Assembly: GCA_003008705.1 (NCBI GenBank)
Contig: PDUO01000018.1
Span: forward strand, 1,001,766 to 1,065,765
Length of the DNA stretch: 64,000 bases
Direction of reading: 5' to 3'
Source of the DNA: Pezicula radicicola
Lineage: Eukaryota > Ascomycota > Leotiomycetes > Helotiales > Dermateaceae
In this document: piece by piece, positions 30,250-43,659 of the stretch
How positions within the stretch are numbered: position 1 is the first letter of the stretch
How the letters are laid out: each line of letters starts with the position of its first letter
Program-made: the position numbers and the translations under genes
The notes under the pieces: generated by a model
What the model saw: the letters and a program-made list of their open reading frames with translations, nothing else
What the model was told of the DNA's origin: nothing
Database searches by the model: none

Positions 30250-31800
30250 GTAACTAATCGCCAGTAATTGCAATAAGCTATCACCTACCTCCGGACACTG
30301 GATGAGGTGCCTGAATTACCAGAAGAGAACCTTATAGTCTCAAGGATAGACTCAGCTTATCGTCGTTTAAGTATCTCGCGAGAGAATGAGATCACTAGTA
30401 ACCTAGTATTTCTATCAGCTACTTCGGATAATAGCCTCAAGGTAATGGCCGTATATATTGAAGAGTACCGTAGCGGAGATCAAACTATAATTCGTATAGC
30501 CTTAAACACTGGAGATCTCTCAGTAGTTATAAGCGGATTCATGATACTTACCCAAATTTTAGAATAAGCTGTATAGCAAGGTTAGTAGCTACTTAAGCTA
30601 GGTCCGAAATACAACTGATCCGGCTTAAAGAGAATTCAAAACTTTATGACTAAAACAAACTCCTCCAATAGGTCGTTGTTATAGATCTCTATCGAATTTT
30701 ATTACGACTACGATTAGGCTATACAAAGAGGACCAGAAAGACTACTAGAAAAGTGGCCCTTATCACTCAACTAAATGATACTATCTACGACAAGTCTATA
30801 ATAGCTAGATCAAAGACTAGATTGAAGGCTGTTAGAGATGGGGTATAAGATCTAGAAGTATTGTTCATCAAGCTTGAGAGTATACCATATATAACTACTG
30901 AAATAATAGAAGTATAAGTGGTTATTGGAGAGATTGTCAAGAAGGCTTATGAATATTCTACGGTAGTTGATCTTAGAGTAGCTCTTTATACCTTCTCGGG
31001 TGATCCAAGCTTGAAAAGACACTTACCGGAAGCTATTGGTAAGCTTGGCCGGTATTACTCTGCTACTTGTGAGCTTATATATACCGTAAGGGATAGGAAA
31101 AATAGGATATTTCAGAATATTAAGGTAGAATCCTTCTAGATCCAGATATCTACCTCTATTAAAGAGACTTCCCGGAAGGTGTATACCGAGATACAGCTCT
31201 TGTTCTATTATGAGCTTCATCTAGATCGCCCCTGACCGAGGATTATTTACTCTAGTAAGAGTGCTTGTTATCTGTGTAATCTCTTCTTCTACCTCTATAG
31301 TAGCTTCCATGTACCTCGAATATATAGTAGACTTTATGATAAATGGATCCTCCCGGACTGGTTAGATATCCCTAGGGAACGTTATATAGATCTTGGAATT
31401 ATTGTGACCTGGTTGAAAGTAATTCTAGATAGGAAAATCGGAAGAGGACCAAAGTTAAAAACGAGTCGATATTACTATCTAAATAAGAGTATATTGCTGC
31501 TACCTATATACTGGATATCATTGGATCTTTCTAGGAATCCGATGTCTATCTATTTATACTCCGAGTCCACAATTGAACCATGGCCCCTTGTCAACGAGGG
31601 AAATACGATAATTGAAATATCTCTGTACCTAGAGATGCCTTTAACTCCCCCAAGTATACCTCCGGAACCGCCTAATAATACCTGTTCTATTAATAGTGAT
31701 ATAGAAAATCCGGCTGGCCTAAAAGGTGTTAGTCTTATGGACAAGAGTAAGGAGGACTTATTAGACTCGAAAGTTGAGTCTCTTATCACTATTATATAGA
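30250..31800 (+). pseudogene. OTT_1508-type nucleic-acid deaminase relic, RIPped
   Basis: Follows fungal members of the OTT_1508-like deaminase family (PF14441), predicted zinc-dependent nucleic-acid or nucleotide deaminases of unknown role. N-terminal part: ENLIVSRIDSAYRRLSIS and LVFLSATSDNSLKVMAVY (30307-30567). After a frame change, probably an intron at about 30570-30670, come LEVLFIKLESIP and SLKRHLPEAIGKLGRYYSA, with IFQNIKVESF. The catalytic segment shows YTEIQLLFYYEL at 31182-31217, where the family has His-Ala-Glu. The zinc ligands SACYLCNLFF (Cys at 31266-31268 and 31275-31277) are intact. It then continues YDKWILPDWLDIP and closes with a proline-rich tail (31650-31800). Loss of the His zinc ligand, several stops and the RIP context make it inactive. 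Confidence 0.72.
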
Positions 31801-33630
31801 ACGATCTACCCTATAGCCAATCGGTCTAACTAGCGACGCTATCACTGTAGGTGTAGGTAGGTAGGTTGTTCATTACATTAGAGTTCGTTCGAGTATTATC
31901 AGGCTATTTATCCATTACATAGGTAGAAGATACCACTATATCGAGTAAGGTATATCCGGTTGTTGATATTCAAGATATCCTAACTACTACAGAGCTGTAA
32001 TTGGATTGCTTACCTAGCTTAAACGAGCTTATATTTCTATTGTAAAACAGCTAGAATAGAATAATTCGGATCTCGTTTATATAGGACGAGGTTATGAAAT
32101 TTATAATTATCTGATTTTATGTTTTCTTCCTGTAGCTACTATAAAGCTATATATCCTCTGGTGTAGGCTATCTTGTATCATCGATCTATATACTAAATCG
32201 AGTATATCTTTGTAGGTAAGCTTCTTGTCTCTCTAGATTATCCTACTACTTTACTTCTAAATAGTGCTTGAATTCGAATCCGAAGCCCTAAGGATGATTT
32301 CGTCCTTGGTGTTGAGGGTTGTTTTATTAGTATAAAGACAAAGGTTAAAACCTAGGAATATAATATTGAACCTCTTGATATATTAATATTTGGTAAGTTA
32401 TACTCTGATAGCTAGTGGGAAGGTGGTATTTAGAAAGAGCTTGATATATAGGTTAGTAATTATATCGGCCTTGTTATCGGAATTATAGTCTGTCAAGACC
32501 TATTGCGGTAATCCAACTAGTACTACTTTATTTCAAGATACTATAGAGAAATGTATAATGTATATCACTCAGAAAAGGGTATCTAGGTATAGTACCTGAG
32601 TTAGTGGGAGATATTGTAAGTTCTCTGTGTGGTGAGTAAGTATTATATAGTATTCCTCCTTCCTCCCTCTGAAGATAGTCTTTATATATTTCCTTAATAT
32701 ATTACTAATCGTCTTCTTCCTCCGATCTTACCACCTTCGCAGCCTTGACAGCCTAGCTAAGCTCTTATTCTAGTTATCGGCCAGACATCCTCCAAGTTAT
32801 CTAGCTCGGAATTCCGAACCTCCTATTATAGTATTTAATCTAGCCAAAGGACTTTCTTATAAAAAGCTCTATTTTTTCTAATAACTCTTCAATCTTATTA
32901 TAGTTCTGATCAGAGGTCTATTGAGAAATTAGACTAGGAATTATAACTTAATCAATAATACTTACTGTAGTTAAGTATATAAAATAGTTCAGGTCTCTAT
33001 AATATAAAGATAAGATAATCCTATATAAGTTCAAGGAGCTATAAGGCTAGTTTCCGGCCTTAACTTTATTACTTAGAAGTTTAAATTCCAAATCTATAGG
33101 GACCTTATCTATAATTTCAATCTCTGCCCTCCGAGCCTATCTCTTTATTTTAGCCTGAAGATCTTCAATAATATTATAGGTAGGCGGAGGGAGTACTTCC
33201 GCTCTATTGAACAATAGTGTCTTATCTTCTGATGTCTATATTATCCTATATACTTCCAGAACAAGTATCTCCGAAATAGTAGGTTGGACTTTTATAAAAG
33301 TCTTAGAAAGAGGCTATGATTTCTTTATACTAATATTAATAAGACCAGTAAATTTCGATTATATCTTAGAATTAATAGCTACAGGAAGTAACCATGAAAA
33401 GACCTAATATTACAGTAGATTCGATTTAAGTATAGGCTTACTATTCATTGAGGTGATGGTTATAGCTATAATATATATCCAGGTATATCAGCGAATACAA
33501 CGGAAGCTACGATATAGTAGATAATGATTTAAAGATTGGTTATAGAAGACTATTATTAATAAAAGAACAGAATTAAACATCTATAAGAAAGGAGGGGGGA
33601 ACTAATGAAAACACGAATACACTAGAGGAA
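31801..33630. other. AT-rich RIPped DNA with a weak plus-strand coding trace
   Basis: About 32200-32530 reads as protein-like sequence on the plus strand (IRIRSPKDDFVLGVEGCFIS, then EPLDILIFGKLYSDS), broken by TAG stops. I do not recognise it. The rest shows no followable frame. Confidence 0.4.
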
Positions 33631-33930
33631 TAGGTCAAAACCTAGAGATGGCGATTTATGAAATAGGGTACCTAGTACGGGATCGAAGGAAGACTAGCTT
33701 ACCAAAAGCGAAGGGGGCCTTTTTGGACGAGTGCGCTAGAGAGGGGAGAAGAGTATGACGAGAGAGCAGCATCGCAGTGGGAAGAAGCGTAGTATTTATT
33801 GTTGCAGCACCCTGGACTAGGCAGCCACGATGCGGCCGCGCCAAGGACAGCGAAGGGACTTTGCGGGGGTGGTGTATAGTTCGGGCGTTTCATCATCTCC
33901 CACTTCTTTGTAATTCTCGTCTCTTTAGCC
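33631..33930. other. GC-normal island inside RIPped DNA
   Basis: About 300 bp with normal base composition, CpA/TpG present and a GCGGCCGC site, abruptly bounded by TpA-rich DNA. It holds short open frames on the minus strand (for example RPHRGCLVQGAATINTTLLP) with no recognisable domain. It is probably an insertion that arrived after the surrounding RIP. Confidence 0.55.
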
Positions 33931-34289
33931 CTGTAACATAGAATATAATCCTTCAAACCTATAAGTATATCTTTCTACTTAAGTAGTAGCTTCATGACTT
34001 CCCTATTAGAATCAAAACCTATAGTATTCCTAAGTAACTCCTTCTTATCCTATAGTAACTCGAGAACTTTCTTGATACCCTTCTCTATAATTTAAATATC
34101 TTTTAAGTTATTGCCCTATCCATAGATTAGCCTTGTAGGTCATCTTTGGAGGAATATTGTATATCTATAATTGGATTTTAGGATGTAATGATATCTACTA
34201 TATTTACTAATAGAAATTATAGGATAGTATAGTACTATAATTGATCAAAACAAGAAAGTAAGGATATAATATTTTAATGATAACTAAGT

Positions 34290-37200
34290 ACAGGGCTGTA
34301 TACGGTTGATATAGAAGTAGACGATCTATTATCAGACTGAGATTGGTCCCTGAGGTTTTGTCCAAGTATATACTAGTGGTGGTCGCTCTTCTAGGAGCCT
34401 GTGGGGATTTAGTCGCTGAACCTCTTGTACTAGGAGCTCTACGCAGTTGGGTATTTTAATGCCTGTGTAAGGTTCTCCTCTGTCGCCGCTTCTCGGGGAA
34501 CAAGAATTTTATCTATATAAGCTATTATAGTGATAATGATGAACCTCGTAGACTGTAATTACTAGAGATAGAGTAGTAAGCCGTGCGGAAGTGTTGATAG
34601 GCCTTTTACTAACGAATATATCAGGTGTGATATATAACTCTCTATAATACTATATAGAGGTTGTGAGGATATAATCACGTCTAGATTGTAGGTTACTAGT
34701 AGTGGTGGAGTAGAGATACTAACGATTTATAACTTTAGAGACCTCACCCCGTCTATAGCCTTCTTATATCACTATACAATTCCGCTGGGCCCATTTCTTA
34801 CTACTTCGAACTGTCCTTGCGGTGAGAGATGACTGCCGTCTACTTATCGTCCTCTGTGATATAGTTATAAGTGAAATAGCGGTTGGAGATCTCGATGGTA
34901 TTTAATCAACTTCTATAAGACAACATTTAGAGATTCAAGGGTGAAAAGCATAGATATAACTATAGTTGGGTTATATCTATCTATCTCATACAGGCCTCCA
35001 CTAGGACTCTTATTAAAATAGAATGATTTATCCTAATATTGAATAAAAGGTTTTATACATAAGCCAAGACGGCTACTAACAAAGTTATCCAGGAAATGAT
35101 TTATCCAACTCTTATATCTGAGATCCTAGTTCCTTTATCTTGAAAGGTATAGAACCTTATATATTTTTCGACAGATCTTAGTACGGTAGAGATAGTCTCT
35201 CGGGAGTATATAGTCGATCTAGTAAAACGATCACCTGGTCTAAGAATTGATTATAACTCATAACGAATTTATCTTTGATCTATCAAGAATTCAAACTCGC
35301 TTTACTCCTATATAATATTAGCTATTAACTTAAATACACGTTGAGGGTGATTAAGGAAGGAGTACTAAAGGAGACATAAGGTAGATATTATCGAGATATA
35401 ATGGAATATTAGTACTGTCCCTATGTATCCTAGGAATAGACAAAGTATTACTATTATAAAAAGTTCCAGAGGTAAAACTAGTTTCTGAATCATACTCTGT
35501 TAGAGTACTATATTGAGTTGATGTATTGTTTTTATCACCTTCTATTAATGACAGTCTATTATCCTAGACAACTACCCCAGAATTTAGAAGTAACCATGAT
35601 ATATACATCGGAGTTATAGGTTGGGTATATAGAATCAAATCCCAAGGTTGTTTGGAACATAGTGATAGATTCCGCACTATATAACCATCTTCGGTTGGAA
35701 AGCTACACTCTATTATAGAATTATTAGCAGGATACTCTTCATGTCGCTTACAGGGCTCGAGCAGGTCCTTTAATGACCAGTCTATAGATCGCATTGCCTC
35801 TAATTGAACTTTGGAAAGTAGTTCGAGCCGGAGTTTATACAGCGGAAGCTAGCCGTATTCAATAAGAAATAAAAAAAGTTCAGATAGGCCTCTCAGACTA
35901 TCTTTCAAACAGGGGATTAAAGCATCAATAAAGTTAAGGAGAGTATCTAGTTGGTGCTTTCCTAATGGCCGGAGGCTGTTACCCAGAGTTAGTTAGAAAA
36001 GAACATTAGTATATATATATACAATTAGGGGAATGTACTATTCATCTCTCAGAGCCGTAGAAGTAAAAATAACAACGCCCTTACTAAAACGCCAGGTAAA
36101 TTATACCCATGGTTCCTTTATTTAGACTATATTTTTAAATTTCTTCTTTACTTTTTCCCTATTGTCCTTTATACCTTAAGATAGCTCTTCACTATCTTGT
36201 ATAATTGTTTTAGGAAAGCAGAGGTCTATGTACTCTACGAGTAGATATAATAGAGGTGAGGTATCTTCATTTATCCTAGTAGGTATTGTTCGATGATTCT
36301 CCCTCTGTAGTCTCCTCTCTTCTTTCCAGAGATTAAACCTTGTCCGCTCTTCTAGATACTACCTAAAGAACTTAGCTTAGTATATTCTCTTTATAACTAT
36401 AGTCTATCTTTTATTCTTTGTATTATCACTGATATATAACTATAGTATTTCTAGGCATTGCCGTCTAGTTAAGGTCTATAAAGGTGGTATAGGGCGGCCT
36501 GGATCCTGGTAGATAGTTTCCTGGCCGGAATTAGTAGTCATGGTTGATAATAATTAAAATTGTTCCTAGAGGAATACAATATCATTGAAAGATATAATAT
36601 CTTATACTCTCTGAGTCAAATACACCGGTAATAGATCAAGATCTTAGCCCTTAGACTTTCGCTTTAAGGGCTTTGACTTAGTAGGAGATACTGACTTCTA
36701 CTTACGCTTTAAGGTCTCTCGTTTTACAGGAGGAGGCAGAGGATGCGGGGTTACGAGGGGCGTGTCCCTTCTATTCTGGACACCTTCCTTGTTTATGATA
36801 GTATAAGGGGCGTCGAGCTCTCTATAAGATAGCTCTTCCTAGCCGATATCATAACCTACCTAATCAACCTAAGTCTCTCCAATTTCTACTACGGTCTGAT
36901 ATAACCACTCTACAGGATCGTTGATCTACCTAAGACAAGCCTGTCCAGAATTAAGAGTTAGGCCCGTAGAGACAGGAGTTCCTTAGGGTTATACTATCTC
37001 TAGTATATATTCCCTCTTAGGTAACTAGTATTACAATACTAAGGGATCGTCTAGTCTACTATCATCTCTAACTCGATCTATCGGAAGGCCGGTAGCTAAG
37101 ACAATACCTAGTCCTAACCTACCTCTTCCTCTGTCTTCTAGCTATTCAATTTTCAGTGTCTATTTTCGGATATTCGGCGATAGAGCTTACTCAGGGTTAT

Positions 37201-37400
37201 TGTTGGGATAAGGTATTATAGCAGGACTAGATAGAGGGATAGGATAGATAATTCCTTGAAACTTTACTATAACAGGCTCATGGATAGAAGGATATTATAC
37301 TAAGTATTGATTAAGGGTATCTTACTCCTAGTATAGCCAGTGAAGAATATCCCCGAGAGCCTATATAGTATTTAGAGGGATAATAGCGACGGAAGGGGGT
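34290..37400 (-). pseudogene. Large coding relic of unknown family, RIPped
   Basis: Protein-like sequence can be followed for about 3 kb, mostly in one frame at a time, broken by many TAG/TAA. Pieces in order are HEPVIVKFQGIIYPIPLSSP near 37250, VDQVGYDIG-type sequence near 36850 with DAPYTIINKEGVQNRRDTPL, a basic PPPVKRETLKRK linker (about 36720), TNSGQETIYQDPGRPIPPL near 36500, and YLEERTRFNLWKEERRLQRE. An open stretch follows at 35564-35794 (SIDWSLKDLLEPCKRHEEYP), then DGSHLSPQGQFEVVRNGPSG near 34830 and a serine/arginine-rich tail near 34400. Length suggests a protein of roughly 900-1000 residues. I do not recognise the family. It lies immediately before the 5' LTR of the Ty3 element on the opposite strand. 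Confidence 0.5.
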
Positions 37401-37873
37401 TAAAACCTTCTTAAAATCCAGAGAGCTTAATATATTACCTTTAGAACCTTAATCTAAGTATATACTAAACTATATTCTTATAAGGTAGGGATTATCTAGA
37501 AGGGTTTAGAGGTAACTAATCTTTAGATAATTCTATTACTTAATAAGGAGACAAGGGAAGAAGGAACTTAGATAGAATAAAAGGTTACCTAAGTCCTTTA
37601 AGTTACCCCGCTAGTCCCTACCTAAAATTAGATCACTATACCTAAATAGGATCTACTTATATAGTTCCTAGTCTACTTATTATAAGTAGTATATACTTAA
37701 TAATTAGTTTAGGATAATAGCTTATTATTTAATATATTCTCTAAATATATATTAATTTATATTTAGTCTATTTATAAGATTTACTCTTTCTAGTCTACTT
37801 ATATACTTAGGTTCTATAGCTATAAATTTTAAGCTAGTTATAACCTTGGTTTAATATAAATTATATAGGATAT

Positions 37874-38025
37874 TATTATAGATTAATATATTAGATATAT
37901 ATTTAGATATTATATAATCTTGATTATATTCTTTAAAAGTATAAAGAGTTATTAATCTTCTTAATTCCTTATACTATATCTTATATCTAGAATCTAATAC
38001 TAACTTAGACTTAAACCCTTATACT
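37874..38025 (+). repeat. 5' LTR
   Basis: Matches 43503-43654 along its length; the differences I see are mostly C/T and G/A. Ends near TAAACCCTTATACT. Confidence 0.85.
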
Positions 38026-38269
38026 ATATAGTACTAACCTAGATAATAATAACTAAAGAAACTAAGAAATTATAATATCAAAGATAACTTATAATATAAG
38101 AAGATAACTATAACCTAGTAGATATAATATAATATTGAAGATTAGAATAGTACTAAAGGTACCCTAGGATAATAATAACAACCAAGACGATTAAGACTCT
38201 GAAGGTACTCAGAGACCTAGATAATATATAAGACTAAGGATAACCTTAATAGATCCTTAATTAGATAAT

Positions 38270-41200
38270 AATATCTATAAACTAAGTAATAATAGAAATC
38301 AAGAACCTAAGGAGGAGAACTAAGGGGATACATTAGGGAAGATCTATATACTAGACTATATTAGTAGAGACTATCTATTACTTCCCTTACCTTATATTAG
38401 GATTCTTGATAGTATAGATATACTTAAGAATTAAACCCGGAAGTACCCTAAGTTTTAGTAGGATATCTTTATAGTAATATAAGAGTAGGTCTAGTCTAGC
38501 TATAATTAAGAACCCAATAATACTCTCTATACTAAGATAATTAGGTTAAAGAAAGAAAATAATAAACTATAACGAGAAGGAGAATAAGATACTTTAACTA
38601 AAGAGTTTCTTAGTACTAAGCTAGAAAAAGTAAATAAGAAATTAAAGAAACTAGATAAAGAGAGAGACTAGAATAAAGTAATTATTAACTATCTATAGTT
38701 AGAGTAGTAATATAGTATTGAACTAAACCTATAAAACTATAATAAACCCTTAAGATACTAAAGTTCTAAATTATATATTTTATAAAGGCTTGATAATTCT
38801 CTATTATATAGAATAACTAAGATCCCTGAGATTAATATAACTAGAAGAGTAATAATATAATACCCTTTGAACCTTTCTAAACAACTATATAATAATCCTA
38901 AATTCCCTGATATATCTATATTTTTAGAAGATAGGGTTATATTCAATAGTTGGAAAGATAAGGTATATAATAAGTTATACAATAGTATTACCTAGTATTT
39001 AATAAACTATTATTAAATTATATATATTAAAAGCTAAATAGAAGGAGTAGTATACTAATAAATTCAAGTATAGTATTAGTTAGACTATACTTATACTTTC
39101 TAAACAACTAATAAAGTCCTTTATATACTTAAGAAAGTCTATAGAGATAAGAATAGAAGAACTCAAGCTATAAATAAGATATATATATTGAAAATAAAAA
39201 GGAGGTCTTTTAATAACTTTTATATAGACTTTACCTACTATATAGTAGAGATTAGATACTCTAATAATACTCTAATTCCTCTACTTGAAAATATAATCTC
39301 TGATAAGCTAGTAGGTAAGGTTATCGGATTATAGAAGCCTTTTAATTATTATAATCTAGTTGATTTTTATTAGGAAATCAACTACTAGATATAAGAATAT
39401 AATAGGAGAGTATCTAGCTATCTAAGAATATCTTATTTTATACTCTTAATAGATTAAATAAAAATATTAAGATTAAACCCTAATGGAGTCTTTAAGTTAG
39501 AGGGCTACTAACTAAATCTAGTAGAATATATACTACTTACTTAGTATAGATATTATTATAAGTATAGTAAATATAGATATCGAATTAGTAACTATACTAA
39601 ACTATAGATAAAGGAGATACTATACCTTTTTACCTACTTAGTGAATAAACTAAATAAGGTTACTATAGACTTAGATAATAATAAAACTATTATAGAGGGA
39701 AAAGAGGAGTCCTAGACTAAAGTTATAGTCTAGAACCTAACGATAAAGGATTAAAGACGATAAGGATTTCTATATACTTAGTATAAGAGAAGAAGGAAAA
39801 GCTAGATAGTATCTATCTAGTTTTATTATATTCTATAGATATAGATAAGGAATAGTTATAGATAACTACTCTTATAGATAGTAGAGTAAATAGAATTACT
39901 TTTATTAATTAAACCTTTATATATAATAGTAGACTTCTACTTCTTTAACTTCAGAAGCTATATTGATTAGAGGTAGTTAATAACTACTAATCAATAGTCG
40001 GTTAAATTATATATCTTATATAACTCCTTATAGATATCTAAGGATATCGAGAATTACTACCTTGTTTTATTACTAAGCTTAGTTAATATCCTATTATTTT
40101 AGGAATACTATAGATATAGACCTATAATCCTATTATTTTATAGTAGAAGAATACTCTTATATTTACCTTAAGTTATTACCGTTAGACCTATAGAGTTAAG
40201 TAATATATTAAAGTATAAGGAATTCCTTAGGAAGGGAATACTATCCTAGTACTAGATATTTATATAATTAGAGCTACCCTATTTATATAGTTAGTAGATA
40301 AGGTAAGGAGAGCTCCTAAAGACTATATAGTTTTTACTATAACTTTATAAGATATTGAAAAGGCCCTTATACCTAAGGTAATAATCAACCTTTATAAGAA
40401 GCTTCCTAAGGAATACTAGGAGTTTCTAGATATATTCTTAAAGAAAGAGGTAAATAAGCTACCCCTATACCGCCTGTATAACTATAAGATATAACTTAAG
40501 GAAGGAGCTAAACTACTATTTAGACCTATATATAATATATTAAGAGAAGAGCTACTTATTTTATATAAGTATCTAGAAGAAAATTTAGAAAAGGGATTTA
40601 TTTAAGCCTTAAGATTACCTACTACTTCCCTGGTTATTTTCGTTAGGAAGCTAAGAGGTAGATTATATTTCTATATAGATTATAGAGCTCTTAATATAAT
40701 TACTATAAAGAATCGATATCTAATCCTACTTATTAGAGAGATACTAGACTAGCTCTACTAAGCTAGATACTATATAAAACTTAATATTATTTCTACCTTT
40801 AACTAGTTATATATTACTAAGGGAAAGGAATAGAAAATAGTATTTTAGACGAGATATAACCTTTTTAAGTACCTGGTTATACCCTTTAGACTAATAAATA
40901 AACCTATATCTTTTTAGTACTATATTAATAATACCTTATAAGACTATCTAGATATTTTCTATACTACCTATCTTAATAATATCCTAATCTATAGTAACTC
41001 CCTTAGTGAATATAAGAAGTATATATAATAGATACTCTAGTAACTTAGAGAGTTTAGGTTATAAATAGATATTAGGAAGTATAAATTCTATATTTAGGAA
41101 GTGAAGTATCTAGGTCTCATTGTTAGTATTAATAGAATCCGGATAGATTCTAACAAGGTCTCTATAGTAGTTAAATAACTATAGCTAGTAAATATCAAGG

Positions 41201-43495
41201 ATATATAAAGTTTTCTTAGATTTATAAACTTCTATTAATGATTTATCAAGGATTTTATAAAGTATATATTACCCCTTATAAAACTAACTAAGAAGGATAC
41301 CTTGTTTAACTAGGATACGGCTTATAAGTAAGTATTTAGGAGTCTCAAGAAGGTATTTATATTAGTACTAGTATTATAGTACTTTAACCTAGATAAGCTA
41401 AGTATAATTAAATATAATTCATCGGACTATATCAATACTAGATATTTATCTTAACTAGATAAAAATAGGACTCTATACCTAGTTGTATTCTTCTTCTAGA
41501 AACTAACACTAACTAAGTATAACTATAATATCTATAATAAGGAGCTAATAGCTATTATATAATCCTTTAAGGAATAGAGAGCTAAGCTTAAAGGAGTAGG
41601 AGTTCTAGTAGAAGTCCTTAATAATTATAAGAATCTTTAATACTTTATAATAATAAAATACCTTAGCTACTAGTAGACTAGATAGAGTAAGTTCCTCTTA
41701 TAATTTAATTTTAGATTAATCTATTAACTAGGAGTATAGAGCGGTAAGCCCGACGCCTTGACTAGATACTCTTTAAACTTACTATAGGGCGAGGAAGATA
41801 AGAGATACTAGTACTAAAATTAAATAGTTCTAAAGCCTTATAATCTATCTCCTAGGATACTTCCTATTACTCTTAACTAGAATACCCTATATAGAGAGGG
41901 CGGAGATTTATAAATATCTCTCGAGGAGCTTATATCAATAGCTTATAAATAAAACCTAATACCCTCTAAGATTATTGAAATACTATATAAGGGAGATTAT
42001 TAATTATCTCCGGATCTAGCTTGGTTAAAGATTCCTATCTCTATACTCTTAGAGTAAGAAGAAAGATTATATATAGGAAAGTAGTTATTTATACCTAAAG
42101 ATAATACTCTATACCTCTAACTACTATAATCTTACTATAATAATATTATAGTAAGATACCTAGGGAGGGTAAAGACCTATAAGCTACTTATAAGGAATTA
42201 TTACTAGCTATAGATAACCTAAACTATATAACGATATATATATAACTATTATATCTACTCAAGATTAAAAGTATTAAGGCTATTGTATCAAGGACTTCTT
42301 TAGCTACTAGATCTACTAATAAGGAGATAGGAGAATATTACTATAGATTTTATTATTAACCTACCGAGAAGTAAAAGTAAAATAACTAGCTAAGTCTACC
42401 GGAATATCTTAGTAGTAATAGACCAGCTCTTAAAGTAATAGTACCTTATCGGATATAGATCTATAGAAGTAAAGTATACTATATATTTATTCCTCTACTA
42501 TATCTAGAAATATTACAAGCTCCCTAAGACTATTATATCTAACTAGAGGCTATAGTTTACTTTAAGATTATAGTAATATATTTACTAGAGACTTAGTATC
42601 TCTATGAAACTCTCTATTACTTTTTACCTAGAAACGGACGGATAGTTAGAAAATTCTAATTAGATCCTTGAATAATACCTTTATACCTATATTAGTTATA
42701 CTTAGGATAACTAGGTAAACTAGCTACCACTAGTAGAGTTTACTATAAACAATTATAAGTTAGAGACAATAGGAGTAATACTATTTTATATAGTCTATGG
42801 ATAATACCTACGAATAGAGACTAAACCTCCCTAATCGATACTTAGACTTCTAACTCGTTAGTAGTTAGATATTACTATAGTAGATAAGTTTACTAAATAG
42901 ATAAAAGGATTAATAGATTTCCTATATATAGAAATGAAAATAGCCTAGGTATATTATACTAACTAAGCTAATATATCTTGATCTTTAGCTCTAGCTTTCT
43001 ATATAGGTAATAAAGTCTAGTTAGATATAAGGAATTTAAATATAAATAGACTAAGTAAGAAGTTAGCTAAGAAGTATATCGACCTATTCAATATTAAAGA
43101 AGTTATTAGTCCTATTATATATTATCTAGATCTTCCTCTAGTATTAAGAATCTATAATATTTTCTATATAAGTCTACTATATACTATAACTATAGATCCC
43201 CTTCCGGGTTAATACCTACTACTATATTTATATATAGTCCTGGAATTAGATAATACAAAGGGTAGAGTATAGATAGTTACTAATGTATTAGACTCTAGAA
43301 TTATAAAGAATCAATAAGGAAAGGTAAGATTAGAATACTATATAAAATAGAAAGACTACCCTCCTTCGTAGTAGCCTCAATGTAATCTAATACTAGGTTA
43401 TAAAGTACTACTCTATGATTTCTATATATAGTACCTAGATAAGCTATTACCGACTGAAGTATAGTATTATAGGAGCTCCTAGTTCCTTAAAAGGG
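38270..43495 (+). pseudogene. Gag-Pol polyprotein relic
   Basis: Ignoring stops: Gag near 38920-39440 (TTNKVLYILKKVYRDKNRRT, FNNFYIDFTYYIVEIRYSN, PLLENIISDKLVGKVIGL). Reverse transcriptase near 40620-41100 (RLYFYIDYRALNIITIKNRY), with the catalytic Y-x-DD box reading YLNNILIYS near 40970, both Asp changed to Asn. Then VKYLGLIVSINRIRID. RNase H connection FINFY and KDFIKYILPLIKLTKKDTLF. Integrase core IDFIINLPRSKSKI near 42340. A C-terminal chromodomain reads GKVRLEYYIK and KDYPPS near 43320-43370, followed by RSSQFLK-like residues before the polypurine tract. Scores of TAG/TAA. Catalytically dead in RT. Confidence 0.85.
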
Positions 43496-43502
43496 GGGGT
43501 AG

Positions 43503-43654
43503 TATCACGGGTTGATATATTAGATATATATTTAGATATTATATAATCTTGATTATATTCTTTAAAAGTATAAGGAGTTATTAATCTTCTTGATTTCTTA
43601 TACTATATCTTATATCTAGAATCTAATACTAATCTAGACTTAAACCCTTATACT
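43503..43654 (+). repeat. 3' LTR
   Basis: Second copy of the 152-bp repeat, directly after the polypurine tract. Retains more G/C than the 5' copy (CACGGG versus TATAGA). Confidence 0.85.
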
Positions 43655-43659
43655 TTTAT

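Larger units (their letters stand above)
37874..43654 (+). mobile_element. Ty3/gypsy chromovirus LTR retrotransposon, RIP-saturated
   Basis: Two direct repeats of about 152 bp (37874-38025 and 43503-43654) bound a Gag-Pol coding relic. A purine tract AAAAGGGGGGG directly precedes the 3' LTR. The 3' LTR starts TATCACGGGTTGATATATTA, and the 5' LTR has A for G and T for C at the same positions. I could not find a matching target duplication. CpA and TpG are almost absent throughout. Order of domains: Gag, RT, RNase H, integrase, chromodomain. Confidence 0.88.
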
